From UBA3907 sp033810155 (GTDB lineage: Bacteria; Bacillota; Sulfobacillia; Fermentithermobacillales; Fermentithermobacillaceae): a stretch of DNA of 10,659 bases. Under the pieces are notes generated by a model. The model did not search any database. It had not been told where the DNA came from and saw only the letters and a list, made by a program, of their open reading frames with translations. The first letter of the stretch is position 1, and each line of letters opens with the position of its first letter. The stretch spans positions 1 through 10,659 of the forward strand of contig JAPXKJ010000038.1 in the NCBI GenBank assembly GCA_033810155.1. The letters are read 5' to 3'. Positions 1 to 5,916 of the stretch are shown piece after piece. A program made the translations under genes and the position numbers.

Positions 1-86
1 TATAGATAGTGGAGAGGAGATCTTTTCTTCACCGAAAACGCGTTAGGCGATAGGAGTTCAGAGAAACTGCTTAGGGGGTTAAAACC

Positions 87-479
87 GTGGATACTAATGT
101 TCAGAAGGTTGCAGCTGTTTTCGATGATACCGGTATTAATTACTCAAACTCAAACGATAAGCACATAAAAGTGGAAATAGGGGGACCTTCTCCCACAGAT
201 CTCTTGCTTATGGCTGTGGCTGGCTGTAGCGGTCTTACCCTCAGGTCCTTACTCGAACGAGATGGGTTAGTTCCTGAAATAATGGAAGTGTCGGTCGAGG
301 GTCTCAAAAGCGAAGAACGCCCTAGGAAATTCACTGAGATCTTTATCAAATACAACATAAGGTGCAAAGATCTTACCGAGGAAGCTATGGGGAAGTATCT
401 GCAGATTACGGAATCGGTCTGTCCTGTGATTCAGTCGCTTAGCGCCAAGAGTCATTTGGACTACGTTTTGAACCAATAG
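87..479 (+). CDS. OsmC-family peroxiredoxin-like protein
   Basis: 130-aa protein of the OsmC/Ohr superfamily, small dimeric cytoplasmic enzymes that use a pair of cysteines to reduce organic or inorganic hydroperoxides. Both family cysteines are visible: Cys47 in AVAGCSG, after the conserved G-P-S-P-T-D stretch (33-38), and Cys112 in ESVCPVIQ. The length is usual for the shorter OsmC (YhfA-like) members. The GTG start at 87 is preceded by AGGGGG (73-78) with 8-nt spacing, and no better start exists downstream. The next gene, an ArsC/Spx-like thioredoxin-fold protein, lies on the same strand 104 nt away beyond a long hairpin, so a shared thiol or oxidative-stress role is possible but only inferred. 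The family is clear; the substrate cannot be told from sequence. Confidence 0.88.
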   Translation: MDTNVQKVAAVFDDTGINYSNSNDKHIKVEIGGPSPTDLLLMAVAGCSGLTLRSLLERDGLVPEIMEVSVEGLKSEERPRKFTEIFIKYNIRCKDLTEEAMGKYLQITESVCPVIQSLSAKSHLDYVLNQ

Positions 480-486
480 ATGGTGA

Positions 487-556
487 AGCAAGGGGGACGG
501 TACTTTTTGCTTCTTAATCCTTCTGGATTGAAGCAAAAAGTACCGTCCCCCTTGCT
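487..556. repeat. Long perfect hairpin, REP-like dispersed palindrome
   Basis: Two 27-nt arms (487-513 and 530-556) are exact reverse complements. Inside them, after a 2-nt bulge (514-515), a further 5-bp stem (516-520 with 525-529) closes on a TTCT loop, giving 32 bp in 70 nt. Each arm contains GGGGACGGTACTTTTTGC or its complement. From memory, similar GGGGACGGT-TCT-TTTT repeats are scattered through many Bacillota genomes, often near IS200/Y1-type REP-associated transposases; that link is not shown here. The element sits between the OsmC and ArsC-like genes and could also end transcription or stabilise the upstream mRNA. It occurs once in this window. Confidence 0.8.
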
Positions 557-583
557 CTAGAATAGAAGGGCAGGCGAGAGAAG

Positions 584-949
584 ATGGAGTTTATATGTTA
601 TCCAAGATGCAAACCGTGTCAAAAGGCTCGGAATTGGCTGGATGAACACGGGATTGAGTATAGCTTTCGCGATATCCAAACCGACAATCCCAACGCAGAG
701 GAGCTCAGGGAGTTTTATGTTAAGAGCGGTCTGCCGCTGAAGCGGTTCTGGAATACGAGCGGGCAGAAGTACAGAGACCTATCTCTTAGCAAGAAGTTGC
801 CAAGCATGTCTGAGGAAGAGCAGATTGCCTTGCTTGCGACGGATGGGATGTTGGTGAAGCGTCCAATCTTGGTAGGTGAGGATTTCGTACTCATTGGCTT
901 CAAAGAAGACGTGTGGGAGGAGACTTTGAGCCAGTATTTTCGGAAATAG
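584..949 (+). CDS. ArsC/Spx-family thioredoxin-fold protein
   Basis: 121-aa protein of the ArsC/Spx/YffB family (thioredoxin fold with helical insertion). The N-terminus shows strand 1 followed by a redox C-x-x-C motif (Cys9-Lys-Pro-Cys12), with an extra Cys5. The family signature V-K-R-P-I-L near residues 91-96 includes the conserved Arg93. Members are glutaredoxin-coupled arsenate reductases, the RNA-polymerase-binding regulator Spx, or uncharacterised reductases. The CxxC resembles Spx and YusI-type proteins rather than the single-cysteine arsenate reductases. No arsenite pump or ArsR lies nearby, so an arsenic role is not supported by context. The ATG at 584 fits the family N-terminus, although the ribosome binding site is weak (purine-rich GGCGAGAG). 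The gene is followed by a terminator-like hairpin. Confidence 0.85.
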   Translation: MEFICYPRCKPCQKARNWLDEHGIEYSFRDIQTDNPNAEELREFYVKSGLPLKRFWNTSGQKYRDLSLSKKLPSMSEEEQIALLATDGMLVKRPILVGEDFVLIGFKEDVWEETLSQYFRK

Positions 950-961
950 AACGTTTTAGGG

Positions 962-1006
962 TTGGATGTGAGCTGTGGTTTTGTCTCAAACCATGCTCAC
1001 ATCCAA
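962..1006. terminator. Hairpin between convergent arsC-like gene and pdxS
   Basis: A 12-bp perfect stem (962-973 with 995-1006) continues, after one bulged T, into seven more pairs (975-981 with 988-994, including one G-T), closing on a 6-nt loop. It lies midway between the ends of two convergent genes, the usual place for a bidirectional terminator. The downstream T-run is short on the plus strand (TTTT at 1017-1020) and nearly absent on the minus strand, so termination efficiency is uncertain. Confidence 0.65.
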
Positions 1007-1018
1007 TTGATCAGAGTT

Positions 1019-1879
1019 TTACCTTTTTGCAAAAAGGTTTTCTTCAGGTATACTGCTAATCTCAAGACCGGGCATAGCTTCACCTAGGTTTTTGGATACC
1101 TGTTTTAACACTTCAGGATTATTGTAGTTCTTTACCGCTTCGACGATAGCCCGAGCGCGTTTTTCGGGGTTTTCGGATTTGAATATACCTGAACCGACGA
1201 AAACGCCGTCGCAGCCCAATTGCATCATTAAAGCTGCATCTGCAGGGGTTGCGATCCCCCCGGCCGCGAAGTTGGGCACAGGCAGTTTTCCATTCTTCGC
1301 GACCCAAAGTACCAGGTCGTATGGGGCGCCCATGTCTTTTGAAATCGTCATCAGTTCTTCGTTAGGGGCGCTAACAATTCGTCGGATCTCATCCATCACG
1401 GTTCTCATATGCCTCACGGCTTCGACGACGTTGCCTGTACCTGCTTCGCCTTTGGTTCTTATCATACAAGCGCCCTCTCCGATTCGCCTGAGGGCTTCAC
1501 CCAAGTTTCTGGCACCGCAGACAAAAGGTGTCTTGAAGCGCTTCTTGTCTATGTGGTACTTATCATCTGCAGGGGTGAGGACTTCACTTTCGTCTATATA
1601 GTCTACCCCTAAAGACTCCAGGATTTGGGCTTCGACGAAGTGACCTATCCTTACTTTAGCCATAACCGGAATGGACACGGCTTTCATGATTTGCTCTATA
1701 AGTTCGGGATCCGACATCCTTGCGATCCCACCTTCTTTTCTAATATCGGCGGGCACCCTTTCAAGAGCCATAACGGCAACGGCACCGCTTGCCTCAGCGA
1801 TCCTTGCCTGCTCAGCGTTTACTACATCCATGATCACGCCGCCGATAAGTTTTTGGTTCAGCTTTGTTCCGTTTTCCAC
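1019..1879 (-). CDS. pdxS: Pyridoxal 5'-phosphate synthase lyase subunit PdxS
   Basis: PdxS forms the (beta/alpha)8 barrel core of the deoxyxylulose-5-phosphate-independent PLP synthase. It condenses ribose 5-phosphate, glyceraldehyde 3-phosphate and ammonia to vitamin B6. Signatures seen include G-G-V-I-M-D-V-V-N-A-E-Q near the N-terminus, the first catalytic lysine in A-K-V-R-I-G-H (Lys75), and the second in R-T-K-G-E-A-G-T-G-N (Lys143). Length (286 aa) is slightly below the usual 290-295, the shortage being in the N-terminal arm. GTG at 1879 is preferred to TTG at 1882 because GGAGGT on the minus strand (1886-1891) lies 6 nt from GTG but only 3 nt from TTG. The glutaminase gene pdxT, normally immediately downstream, is absent here. 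The gene is divergent from an ECF-type membrane protein. Confidence 0.97.
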   Translation of the reverse strand: MENGTKLNQKLIGGVIMDVVNAEQARIAEASGAVAVMALERVPADIRKEGGIARMSDPELIEQIMKAVSIPVMAKVRIGHFVEAQILESLGVDYIDESEVLTPADDKYHIDKKRFKTPFVCGARNLGEALRRIGEGACMIRTKGEAGTGNVVEAVRHMRTVMDEIRRIVSAPNEELMTISKDMGAPYDLVLWVAKNGKLPVPNFAAGGIATPADAALMMQLGCDGVFVGSGIFKSENPEKRARAIVEAVKNYNNPEVLKQVSKNLGEAMPGLEISSIPEENLFAKR

Positions 1880-1885
1880 CAAAAG

Positions 1886-1891
1886 ACCTCC
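1886..1891 (-). promoter_or_regulatory. Ribosome binding site deciding the pdxS start
   Basis: GGAGGT on the minus strand. Its spacing (6 nt to the GTG at 1879, 3 nt to the TTG at 1882) makes GTG the better start. Confidence 0.7.
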
Positions 1892-1923
1892 CTGTGTAGA
1901 GAAAATAGTAGTCTACCAATACA

Positions 1924-1958
1924 AGTATAAACTACCAGAACTCTACATATGGTGTCAA
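1924..1958 (-). promoter_or_regulatory. Possible pdxS promoter
   Basis: On the minus strand a consensus TTGACA (1953-1958) is followed 18 nt later by TAGTTT (1929-1934), which overlaps a good TATACT (1924-1929) whose spacing from TTGACA is too long (23 nt). A sigma-A type promoter is plausible, but which -10 is used cannot be decided. A second TTGACA lies at 1973-1978. Confidence 0.35.
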
Positions 1959-2057
1959 CCAGGGAGTCGAAATGTCAAGATTCCTGAAGTTCCTCAAGGT
2001 CTTCATACGCGCGGACATTTTGCTTCGACCCAGCCATTTTCGGTGCCTTGTAGGTTG
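1956..2057 (+). other. Possible structured region upstream of the ECF gene
   Basis: Nested complementary segments are seen: CAACC (1956-1960) with GGTTG (2053-2057); GTCG plus AAATGTC (1966-1976) with GACATTT (2014-2020) and CGAC (2026-2029); TGAAG (1985-1989) with CTTCA (2001-2005). This could be an RNA leader fold of the downstream transporter gene or chance pairing. It matches no riboswitch class I recognise. A TATACT at 2067-2072, if it is the real -10 box, would place the fold outside the transcript. Confidence 0.2.
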
Positions 2058-2126
2058 GGGATGAAGTATACTAGGTACAGAAGGAATTCCAAACACCTAG
2101 TTACATAAAAAGGAGATTTGATCGCG

Positions 2127-2612
2127 TTGAAGCTAACCTTGCGAGATGTCGTGAGAACTGCTGTCGTTGCTGGTTTAGCTGTTGCCATTCAAGCGTTGAA
2201 TATGAGCCAGGTGATTACAGGTCCTGCAATCAACGCCATACTTTACGTTGCCTCTATCTTCATAGGCCCTATAAGCGGTCTGATGGTAGGGCTCGTAACT
2301 CCATGGGTAGCGCTGCTTACCGGCATAATGAAAGTGGTTCCTGCGGTACCTGTCATTATGTTAGGAAATGCTGTCTTGTGCCTTGTTGCCGGATATCTAG
2401 ATAGATATAACCGCTATCTAGCAATGGGTTTAGCTGCGGTCTGTAAGTTTTTAGCAATGACCGCAGGTGTGAAGGTTCTTATCGGTCGAGGTACAAATAT
2501 TCCCGCGCCTGTGTATTCCATGTTGACTGTAAATCAGCTCGTTACGGCTCTCTTAGGCGGTGTGTTGGCCTCTATCGTCTTGATAGCACTTGAGAGGTTC
2601 GATAGCAGATGA
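2127..2612 (+). CDS. ECF transporter S component-like membrane protein
   Basis: Hydrophobic 161-aa protein with about five or six membrane segments. The N-terminal K-L-T-L-R-D followed by a hydrophobic helix is typical of substrate-binding S components of energy-coupling factor vitamin transporters, as are the size and the small-residue-rich helices (G-P-A-I-N-A, G-P-I-S-G-L-M-V-G). No ECF ATPases or T component lie in the window, so it would rely on a shared module encoded elsewhere. TTG at 2127 is preferred: AGGAG (2111-2115) is 11 nt away and the protein then begins MKLTLRD. The upstream in-frame TTG at 2118 lies only 2 nt from that site. Position head-to-head with pdxS makes a vitamin B6-related substrate (PdxU-like) a reasonable guess, but the substrate is not readable from sequence. 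It ends 15 nt before the convergent MATE gene. Confidence 0.7.
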   Translation: MKLTLRDVVRTAVVAGLAVAIQALNMSQVITGPAINAILYVASIFIGPISGLMVGLVTPWVALLTGIMKVVPAVPVIMLGNAVLCLVAGYLDRYNRYLAMGLAAVCKFLAMTAGVKVLIGRGTNIPAPVYSMLTVNQLVTALLGGVLASIVLIALERFDSR

Positions 2613-2627
2613 TGAGTGTCGAGGATA

Positions 2628-4031
2628 TTATTCTGCCATAGCACTGTATCTGATGAGGGATTTTTCTCTCCAAGTCCCTCTACGGTACCAGAGATAGTTT
2701 AAGACAGCACCTGCGACCCAGCTTATTAGCAGAGAAAAAAACAGTGCGTCCGGAGATCCTGCGGGGTACTTGGGGCTCTTTGTGAAGTATGCCCAAAGAT
2801 ATGCTACTGGTACGCGCACGCAGACCGTAGTGACCATGGAGATCCACATCGATGGCATCGTATCGCCGGCGCCTCGCATGATACCCGCAAAAACCTGTGA
2901 TATTGCCATAGCTACGTATCCGAATGAGAGTATTCGAATCTGCCTTACGCCTAGGTTGATGATCTCCTCAGTTGACGTGAACAGTTGTATTAGGTTCTCG
3001 CCAAAAAGGAGAAGCAGAGTAACCAGAACAAGCGATGTGGTTAGGCTGATCTTTAGAATGTCTTTGCGTCCCTGGTCTATTCTGTCAACCCTATTCGCGC
3101 CAATATTCTGGCCAACAAAAGTGGCGATTGCCATGCCGAAAGTGAAGTTAGGCATCATGGCAAACCCGTCGATACGCATGACGGCCGTGGTACAGGTGAC
3201 GACTTTGTAGCCCATACTATTTGTAAGAGATTGCACAAACACCATGGACATCGAGAAGATGACTTGGGTTATTCCTGCGGGCAATCCAAGTCTCATCAAC
3301 TGAGAGATTAAGTCTCTATTAGGGGTCAGCGTCGATTTATCTATGACCAGCGTATCTTTCATTCGAACTAGTTTGAACAGGCACAGGACTGCAGAAAGCG
3401 CCTGTGAGATGATAGTTGCAAGAGCCGCGCCTCCTACGCCCATCTCAAGACCGGCTATGAACCAAATGTCTAAGAAAACGTTAAGAACGGAGGCAATTAA
3501 CAACACAAATAGAGGGTATACTGAGTTTCCCAATCCTCTCAATACGCCTGAGAGGATATTGTAAAGACCGCTAAAAAACACACCCGCTAGTATGATTACG
3601 AGGTAACTATGAGCCATGTCAAAGGTCTCAACCGGAGTGTTTGTGAGTTCGAGCAAAGGACTAGACAATGGGATTCCGATTACCACTATGATGACCGACG
3701 ACAATAGGATGAGCGTTATTGCATTACCGACTGAATGGGACAGGAGCCTTTTTTCTCGTGCGCCAAAGTACTGGGCGACCATGATAGACGTACCAGTGGA
3801 AATCGCAATGAAAAGAACAAGCAGCAAGTTTATTATAGGCAGAGTAGTGCCGATTGCAGAGAGGGCTTTGTCTCCTACATACTGTCCTATGATTATGGAG
3901 TCAACCGTGCTGTACAGTTGCTGCGCGAGATTTCCGATTAGAAGAGGTATAGAAAACCTCAGAAGGCACGTCATCGGATTACCAACTGTCATATCAGAAG
4001 AACTGAATAGGGCGCTTAGCCTATCTATCAT
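2628..4031 (-). CDS. MATE-family multidrug efflux transporter
   Basis: A 467-aa polytopic inner-membrane protein with about 12 membrane segments and the two-fold MatE repeat (roughly residues 20-185 and 235-400). The N-terminal G-N-P hallmark followed by F-S-I-P-L-L-I-G-N and D-S-I-I-I-G-Q-Y-V-G is typical of the NorM/DinF superfamily, which exports drugs, cationic compounds or metabolites using Na+ or H+ gradients. ATG at 4031 is chosen over GTG at 4052 because AAGGTGG (minus strand, 4040-4046) lies 8 nt upstream of it, whereas the GTG has no ribosome binding site. The substrate is unknown. The gene stands alone, convergent with the ECF-like gene and divergent from the baeRF-type gene, so it is probably transcribed from its own promoter. 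Confidence 0.93.
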   Translation of the reverse strand: MIDRLSALFSSSDMTVGNPMTCLLRFSIPLLIGNLAQQLYSTVDSIIIGQYVGDKALSAIGTTLPIINLLLVLFIAISTGTSIMVAQYFGAREKRLLSHSVGNAITLILLSSVIIVVIGIPLSSPLLELTNTPVETFDMAHSYLVIILAGVFFSGLYNILSGVLRGLGNSVYPLFVLLIASVLNVFLDIWFIAGLEMGVGGAALATIISQALSAVLCLFKLVRMKDTLVIDKSTLTPNRDLISQLMRLGLPAGITQVIFSMSMVFVQSLTNSMGYKVVTCTTAVMRIDGFAMMPNFTFGMAIATFVGQNIGANRVDRIDQGRKDILKISLTTSLVLVTLLLLFGENLIQLFTSTEEIINLGVRQIRILSFGYVAMAISQVFAGIMRGAGDTMPSMWISMVTTVCVRVPVAYLWAYFTKSPKYPAGSPDALFFSLLISWVAGAVLNYLWYRRGTWREKSLIRYSAMAE

Positions 4032-4039
4032 ATTGCAAA

Positions 4040-4046
4040 CCACCTT
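4040..4046 (-). promoter_or_regulatory. Ribosome binding site deciding the MATE start
   Basis: AAGGTGG on the minus strand, 8 nt before the ATG at 4031. It lies inside the alternative GTG-started frame, which argues against that longer form. Confidence 0.6.
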
Positions 4047-4060
4047 TTCCACTTCTGTTG

Positions 4061-4089
4061 ATTATTCCATAAAACTTCGTGTTGCGCAA
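4061..4089 (-). promoter_or_regulatory. Possible MATE gene promoter
   Basis: On the minus strand TTGCGC (4084-4089) is followed by a 17-nt spacer and AATAAT (4061-4066), with a TG just upstream of the -10 box (extended -10). The -10 is five of six to consensus and the -35 three of six. Transcription would begin about 25 nt before the chosen ATG. Confidence 0.4.
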
Positions 4090-4186
4090 TAATTTCGTTT
4101 TTCCGGATGCCCGCATCTCGCAGGGTTTCTATAGGTGCACATCCAAAGGCCGTTTTGTTCTGCACCATGTTTTTCTTTGTTAAGAC

Positions 4187-4200
4187 ATCAAACATTTGAT
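4187..4200. promoter_or_regulatory. Short palindrome, possible operator of the baeRF gene
   Basis: ATCAAA-CA-TTTGAT is a perfect 6+6 inverted repeat. It overlaps TTGATA (4196-4201), a candidate -35 followed by TATGTT (4217-4222) at a short 15-nt spacing. A repressor site is possible; the promoter itself is weakly supported. Confidence 0.25.
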
Positions 4201-4270
4201 AGACTAATAGTACAAATATGTTAAAGAGGCGACACACGTTGCACGAAAGCGAATAATTGAGGGGGCGAGT

Positions 4271-5431
4271 ATGTTGTACGAAATCGTAACTAACTTTCCC
4301 GACAAGATTCTAGACACAAACAATCCACCATGCATTTCCCTTTATCAGCCCACACACCGTCATAGGCCTGAGAACAAACAGGACCTTATCGTATTTAAGA
4401 ATCTGGTCAGAAAAATCGAAAATTCACTCGAACTAAAATACCCGAGCCGGAAAATACAGCCTCTGCTCGAGCCTTTTCGCGTTCTAGCGGAAGACAGGCC
4501 GTTTTGGGAGCATGCTCTAGACGGGTTAGCGGTACTTGCAAACGAGGATCGGTGCGTGGTGTATCGCCTACAGAGGCCAGTTAAGGAAGTGGCTATAGTA
4601 GCCGATACGTTTCACATTAAGCCTTTGATTCGAGTTTTTCAGTCCGCAGACCGATACCATCTTCTCGGCCTAAATAGAGAAACGTTTAATCTTTATGAAG
4701 GAAACAGATATGGTTTGGAGGAAATCAGTCTGTCACCTGATGTACCGCGGACAGCCAGGGAGGTCATAGGGGAAGAGGAATATGAGCGGCAGATATCCTT
4801 AGCGCCGCACAGTAGGTTCTCAGGTGCCCCTATATTTTACGGACACACAGAGAAGAACGAAGAAATAGACAAGAACACTGAGAAGTTTTTCAGATTTGTG
4901 GACAAGTTTGTACTGGACAATTTCTCGCGGCCTTCTGGTCTACCCCTTATGCTAGTTGCCTTGCCCGAGTATCACGGACTTTTTCACAAGATAAGTCGGA
5001 ATCCTTTTTTGATGAAAGAGGGGCTCAAGGTCGCGCATTCGCCCGACGCTACACCCCAGTTGAAGGAGGCGGTGTGGGAGATACTTGAACCTACCTATCT
5101 GGAGAAGACGAGAGTCTTGGTAGAAAAGTATGAGGAAGCGCGGGCAAAGTGGCTAGCTACAGATGACCTGTCGCAAATAGTTCGGGCCGCACTACAGAAC
5201 AATGTAAAGCACCTCATGATAGAAGCCGATAGACAAATTCCTCTTGCGATAAATCCAAATACTATGGAATTAGAGGAGTCAGACTTGGATAACCCTGAAC
5301 ACGATGATTTATTAGATGATTTGGCAGAGCTTGTCTTTAGAAGCAAAGGCGAAGTAGTTGTACTTCCAAAGGAGAGGATGCCGAGCGATACCGGCGCTGC
5401 TGCGATTTTCAGATTTCTGAGTGTTGTGTAA
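4271..5431 (+). CDS. baeRF-type (archaeo-eukaryotic release-factor-like) protein
   Basis: A 386-aa soluble protein resembling the bacterial homologues of archaeo-eukaryotic release factor 1/Pelota (baeRF families, probably family 3-like). Visible hallmarks are: the N-terminal S-L-Y-Q-P-T-H-R (23-30) with a following acidic/basic helix; a D-G-L-A-V-(L) strand and F-H-I-K-P-L (84-120); L-Y-E-G (141-144); a G-H-x-E-K-N-E-E segment (191-198) where these proteins replace the GGQ-containing loop; and a C-terminal L7Ae/Pelota-like domain ending in G-E-V-V-V-L-P-K-E-R-M and A-A-I-F-R-F (about 310-382). No GGQ tripeptide is present, so peptide release by the usual chemistry is not expected. Proposed roles in ribosome rescue or translation stress come from comparative genomics only. 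ATG at 4271 follows GAGGGGG (4259-4265) at 5 nt. A strong hairpin follows the stop, so the gene is probably monocistronic. Confidence 0.75.
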   Translation: MLYEIVTNFPDKILDTNNPPCISLYQPTHRHRPENKQDLIVFKNLVRKIENSLELKYPSRKIQPLLEPFRVLAEDRPFWEHALDGLAVLANEDRCVVYRLQRPVKEVAIVADTFHIKPLIRVFQSADRYHLLGLNRETFNLYEGNRYGLEEISLSPDVPRTAREVIGEEEYERQISLAPHSRFSGAPIFYGHTEKNEEIDKNTEKFFRFVDKFVLDNFSRPSGLPLMLVALPEYHGLFHKISRNPFLMKEGLKVAHSPDATPQLKEAVWEILEPTYLEKTRVLVEKYEEARAKWLATDDLSQIVRAALQNNVKHLMIEADRQIPLAINPNTMELEESDLDNPEHDDLLDDLAELVFRSKGEVVVLPKERMPSDTGAAAIFRFLSVV

Positions 5432-5448
5432 TCGCAAGACTAAGTTAT

Positions 5449-5494
5449 ACCGGGGTACACTCGGCTTGCTAACACAAGCCCTGTGTACCTCGGT
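5449..5494 (+). terminator. Hairpin after the baeRF gene, probable terminator
   Basis: A 20-position stem (5449-5468 with 5475-5494) has two adjacent mismatches, one G-T pair and a 6-nt loop. It begins 17 nt after the stop codon at 5431. Only TTTGTAT follows, so it is a weak-tail terminator or an mRNA-stabilising hairpin. Confidence 0.6.
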
Positions 5495-5527
5495 TTGTAT
5501 GCTACCGCATGAAGAATGCTGATATGA

Positions 5528-5544
5528 TTGTGATCTGGTCACAA
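5528..5544. promoter_or_regulatory. TTGTGA/TCACAA inverted repeat, Rex- or CRP-like operator
   Basis: Perfect 6-bp half-sites with a 5-nt centre. Rex (the NADH-sensing repressor often controlling fermentative hydrogenase genes) and CRP/FNR sites have similar half-sites but a 6-nt centre, so the match is off by one base. The resemblance is suggestive only. Confidence 0.3.
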
Positions 5545-5690
5545 GGATTTTGGTCATAAGTGACATGAAGACATTATTCAAGGCTACTTATAGGATCCAT
5601 GGAAATATTGCTTCTGGCTATCGGCTTGTGCTGGGGTTTGACACGAACAGACTCACTGCGCAATAACCCGTGCTAGGTTTCTTTATAGGG

Positions 5691-5719
5691 TCCACAACGC
5701 CTGCGTTCTTTGGTATACT
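5691..5719 (+). promoter_or_regulatory. Possible hydrogenase operon promoter
   Basis: TCCACA (5691-5696, four of six to consensus), a 17-nt spacer and TATACT (5714-5719, five of six). An alternative pair upstream is TTGACA (5638-5643), 18 nt, AATAAC (5662-5667). Either would give a leader of 190 nt or more before the ATG at 5917. Confidence 0.4.
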
Positions 5720-5916
5720 CACATGGATTGCGGTTACTCAAGATTAATGGTACACTAGGGACGATAGTGCCCAATGTCACAAATTGAAAATTGATGCGGT
5801 TACGGGTGGGCAAATGTACTAACACAGAGTGTGGTTGATTTGAAGTTCGTCCTTGTCTCGAATATAGCATCTGTGCGTCCAGGTTGTCTCAGGTTTGGAG
5901 GGTTGAACCAGGCGAA

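Larger units (their letters stand above)
5495..5916 (+). promoter_or_regulatory. Long non-coding region upstream of the hydrogenase operon
   Basis: No credible gene is seen on either strand; the short frames present lack ribosome binding sites and family resemblance. Contents: an inverted repeat TTGTGA-N5-TCACAA (5528-5544); a direct repeat TGGTCA(C/T)AAG at 5536-5545 and 5551-5560 (15-nt period); a second direct repeat TGCGGTTAC at 5729-5737 and 5795-5803; and two promoter-like pairs. This is an unusually long regulatory region for this window and lies directly before the sensor-hydrogenase gene. Confidence 0.5.

Noticed and set aside
584..949. Calling this gene a dedicated arsenate reductase (arsC)
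   Set aside because: The C-x-x-C motif and the absence of any arsenic-resistance neighbour leave Spx-like or general thiol reductase roles equally possible.
1671..2108. 145-codon open frame on the plus strand over the pdxS start
   Set aside because: It lies mostly antisense to pdxS, has no ribosome binding site, and its translation resembles no protein family.
2003..2188. 61-codon minus-strand frame overlapping the ECF gene start
   Set aside because: Its composition is not protein-like, it has no ribosome binding site, and it overlaps the start of a better supported gene.
4028..4237. 69-codon minus-strand frame just upstream of the MATE gene
   Set aside because: The GTG start has no ribosome binding site. 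It overlaps the MATE start and the candidate MATE promoter. No family resemblance is seen.
5673..5870. 65-codon minus-strand frame in the long intergenic region
   Set aside because: No ribosome binding site and a random-looking translation. It spans the probable operon promoter.
5884..5916. TTG start at 5884 giving an 11-residue longer sensor protein
   Set aside because: No Shine-Dalgarno sequence precedes it. The ATG at 5917 has GGAGGG, though at a long 14-nt distance, so doubt remains.
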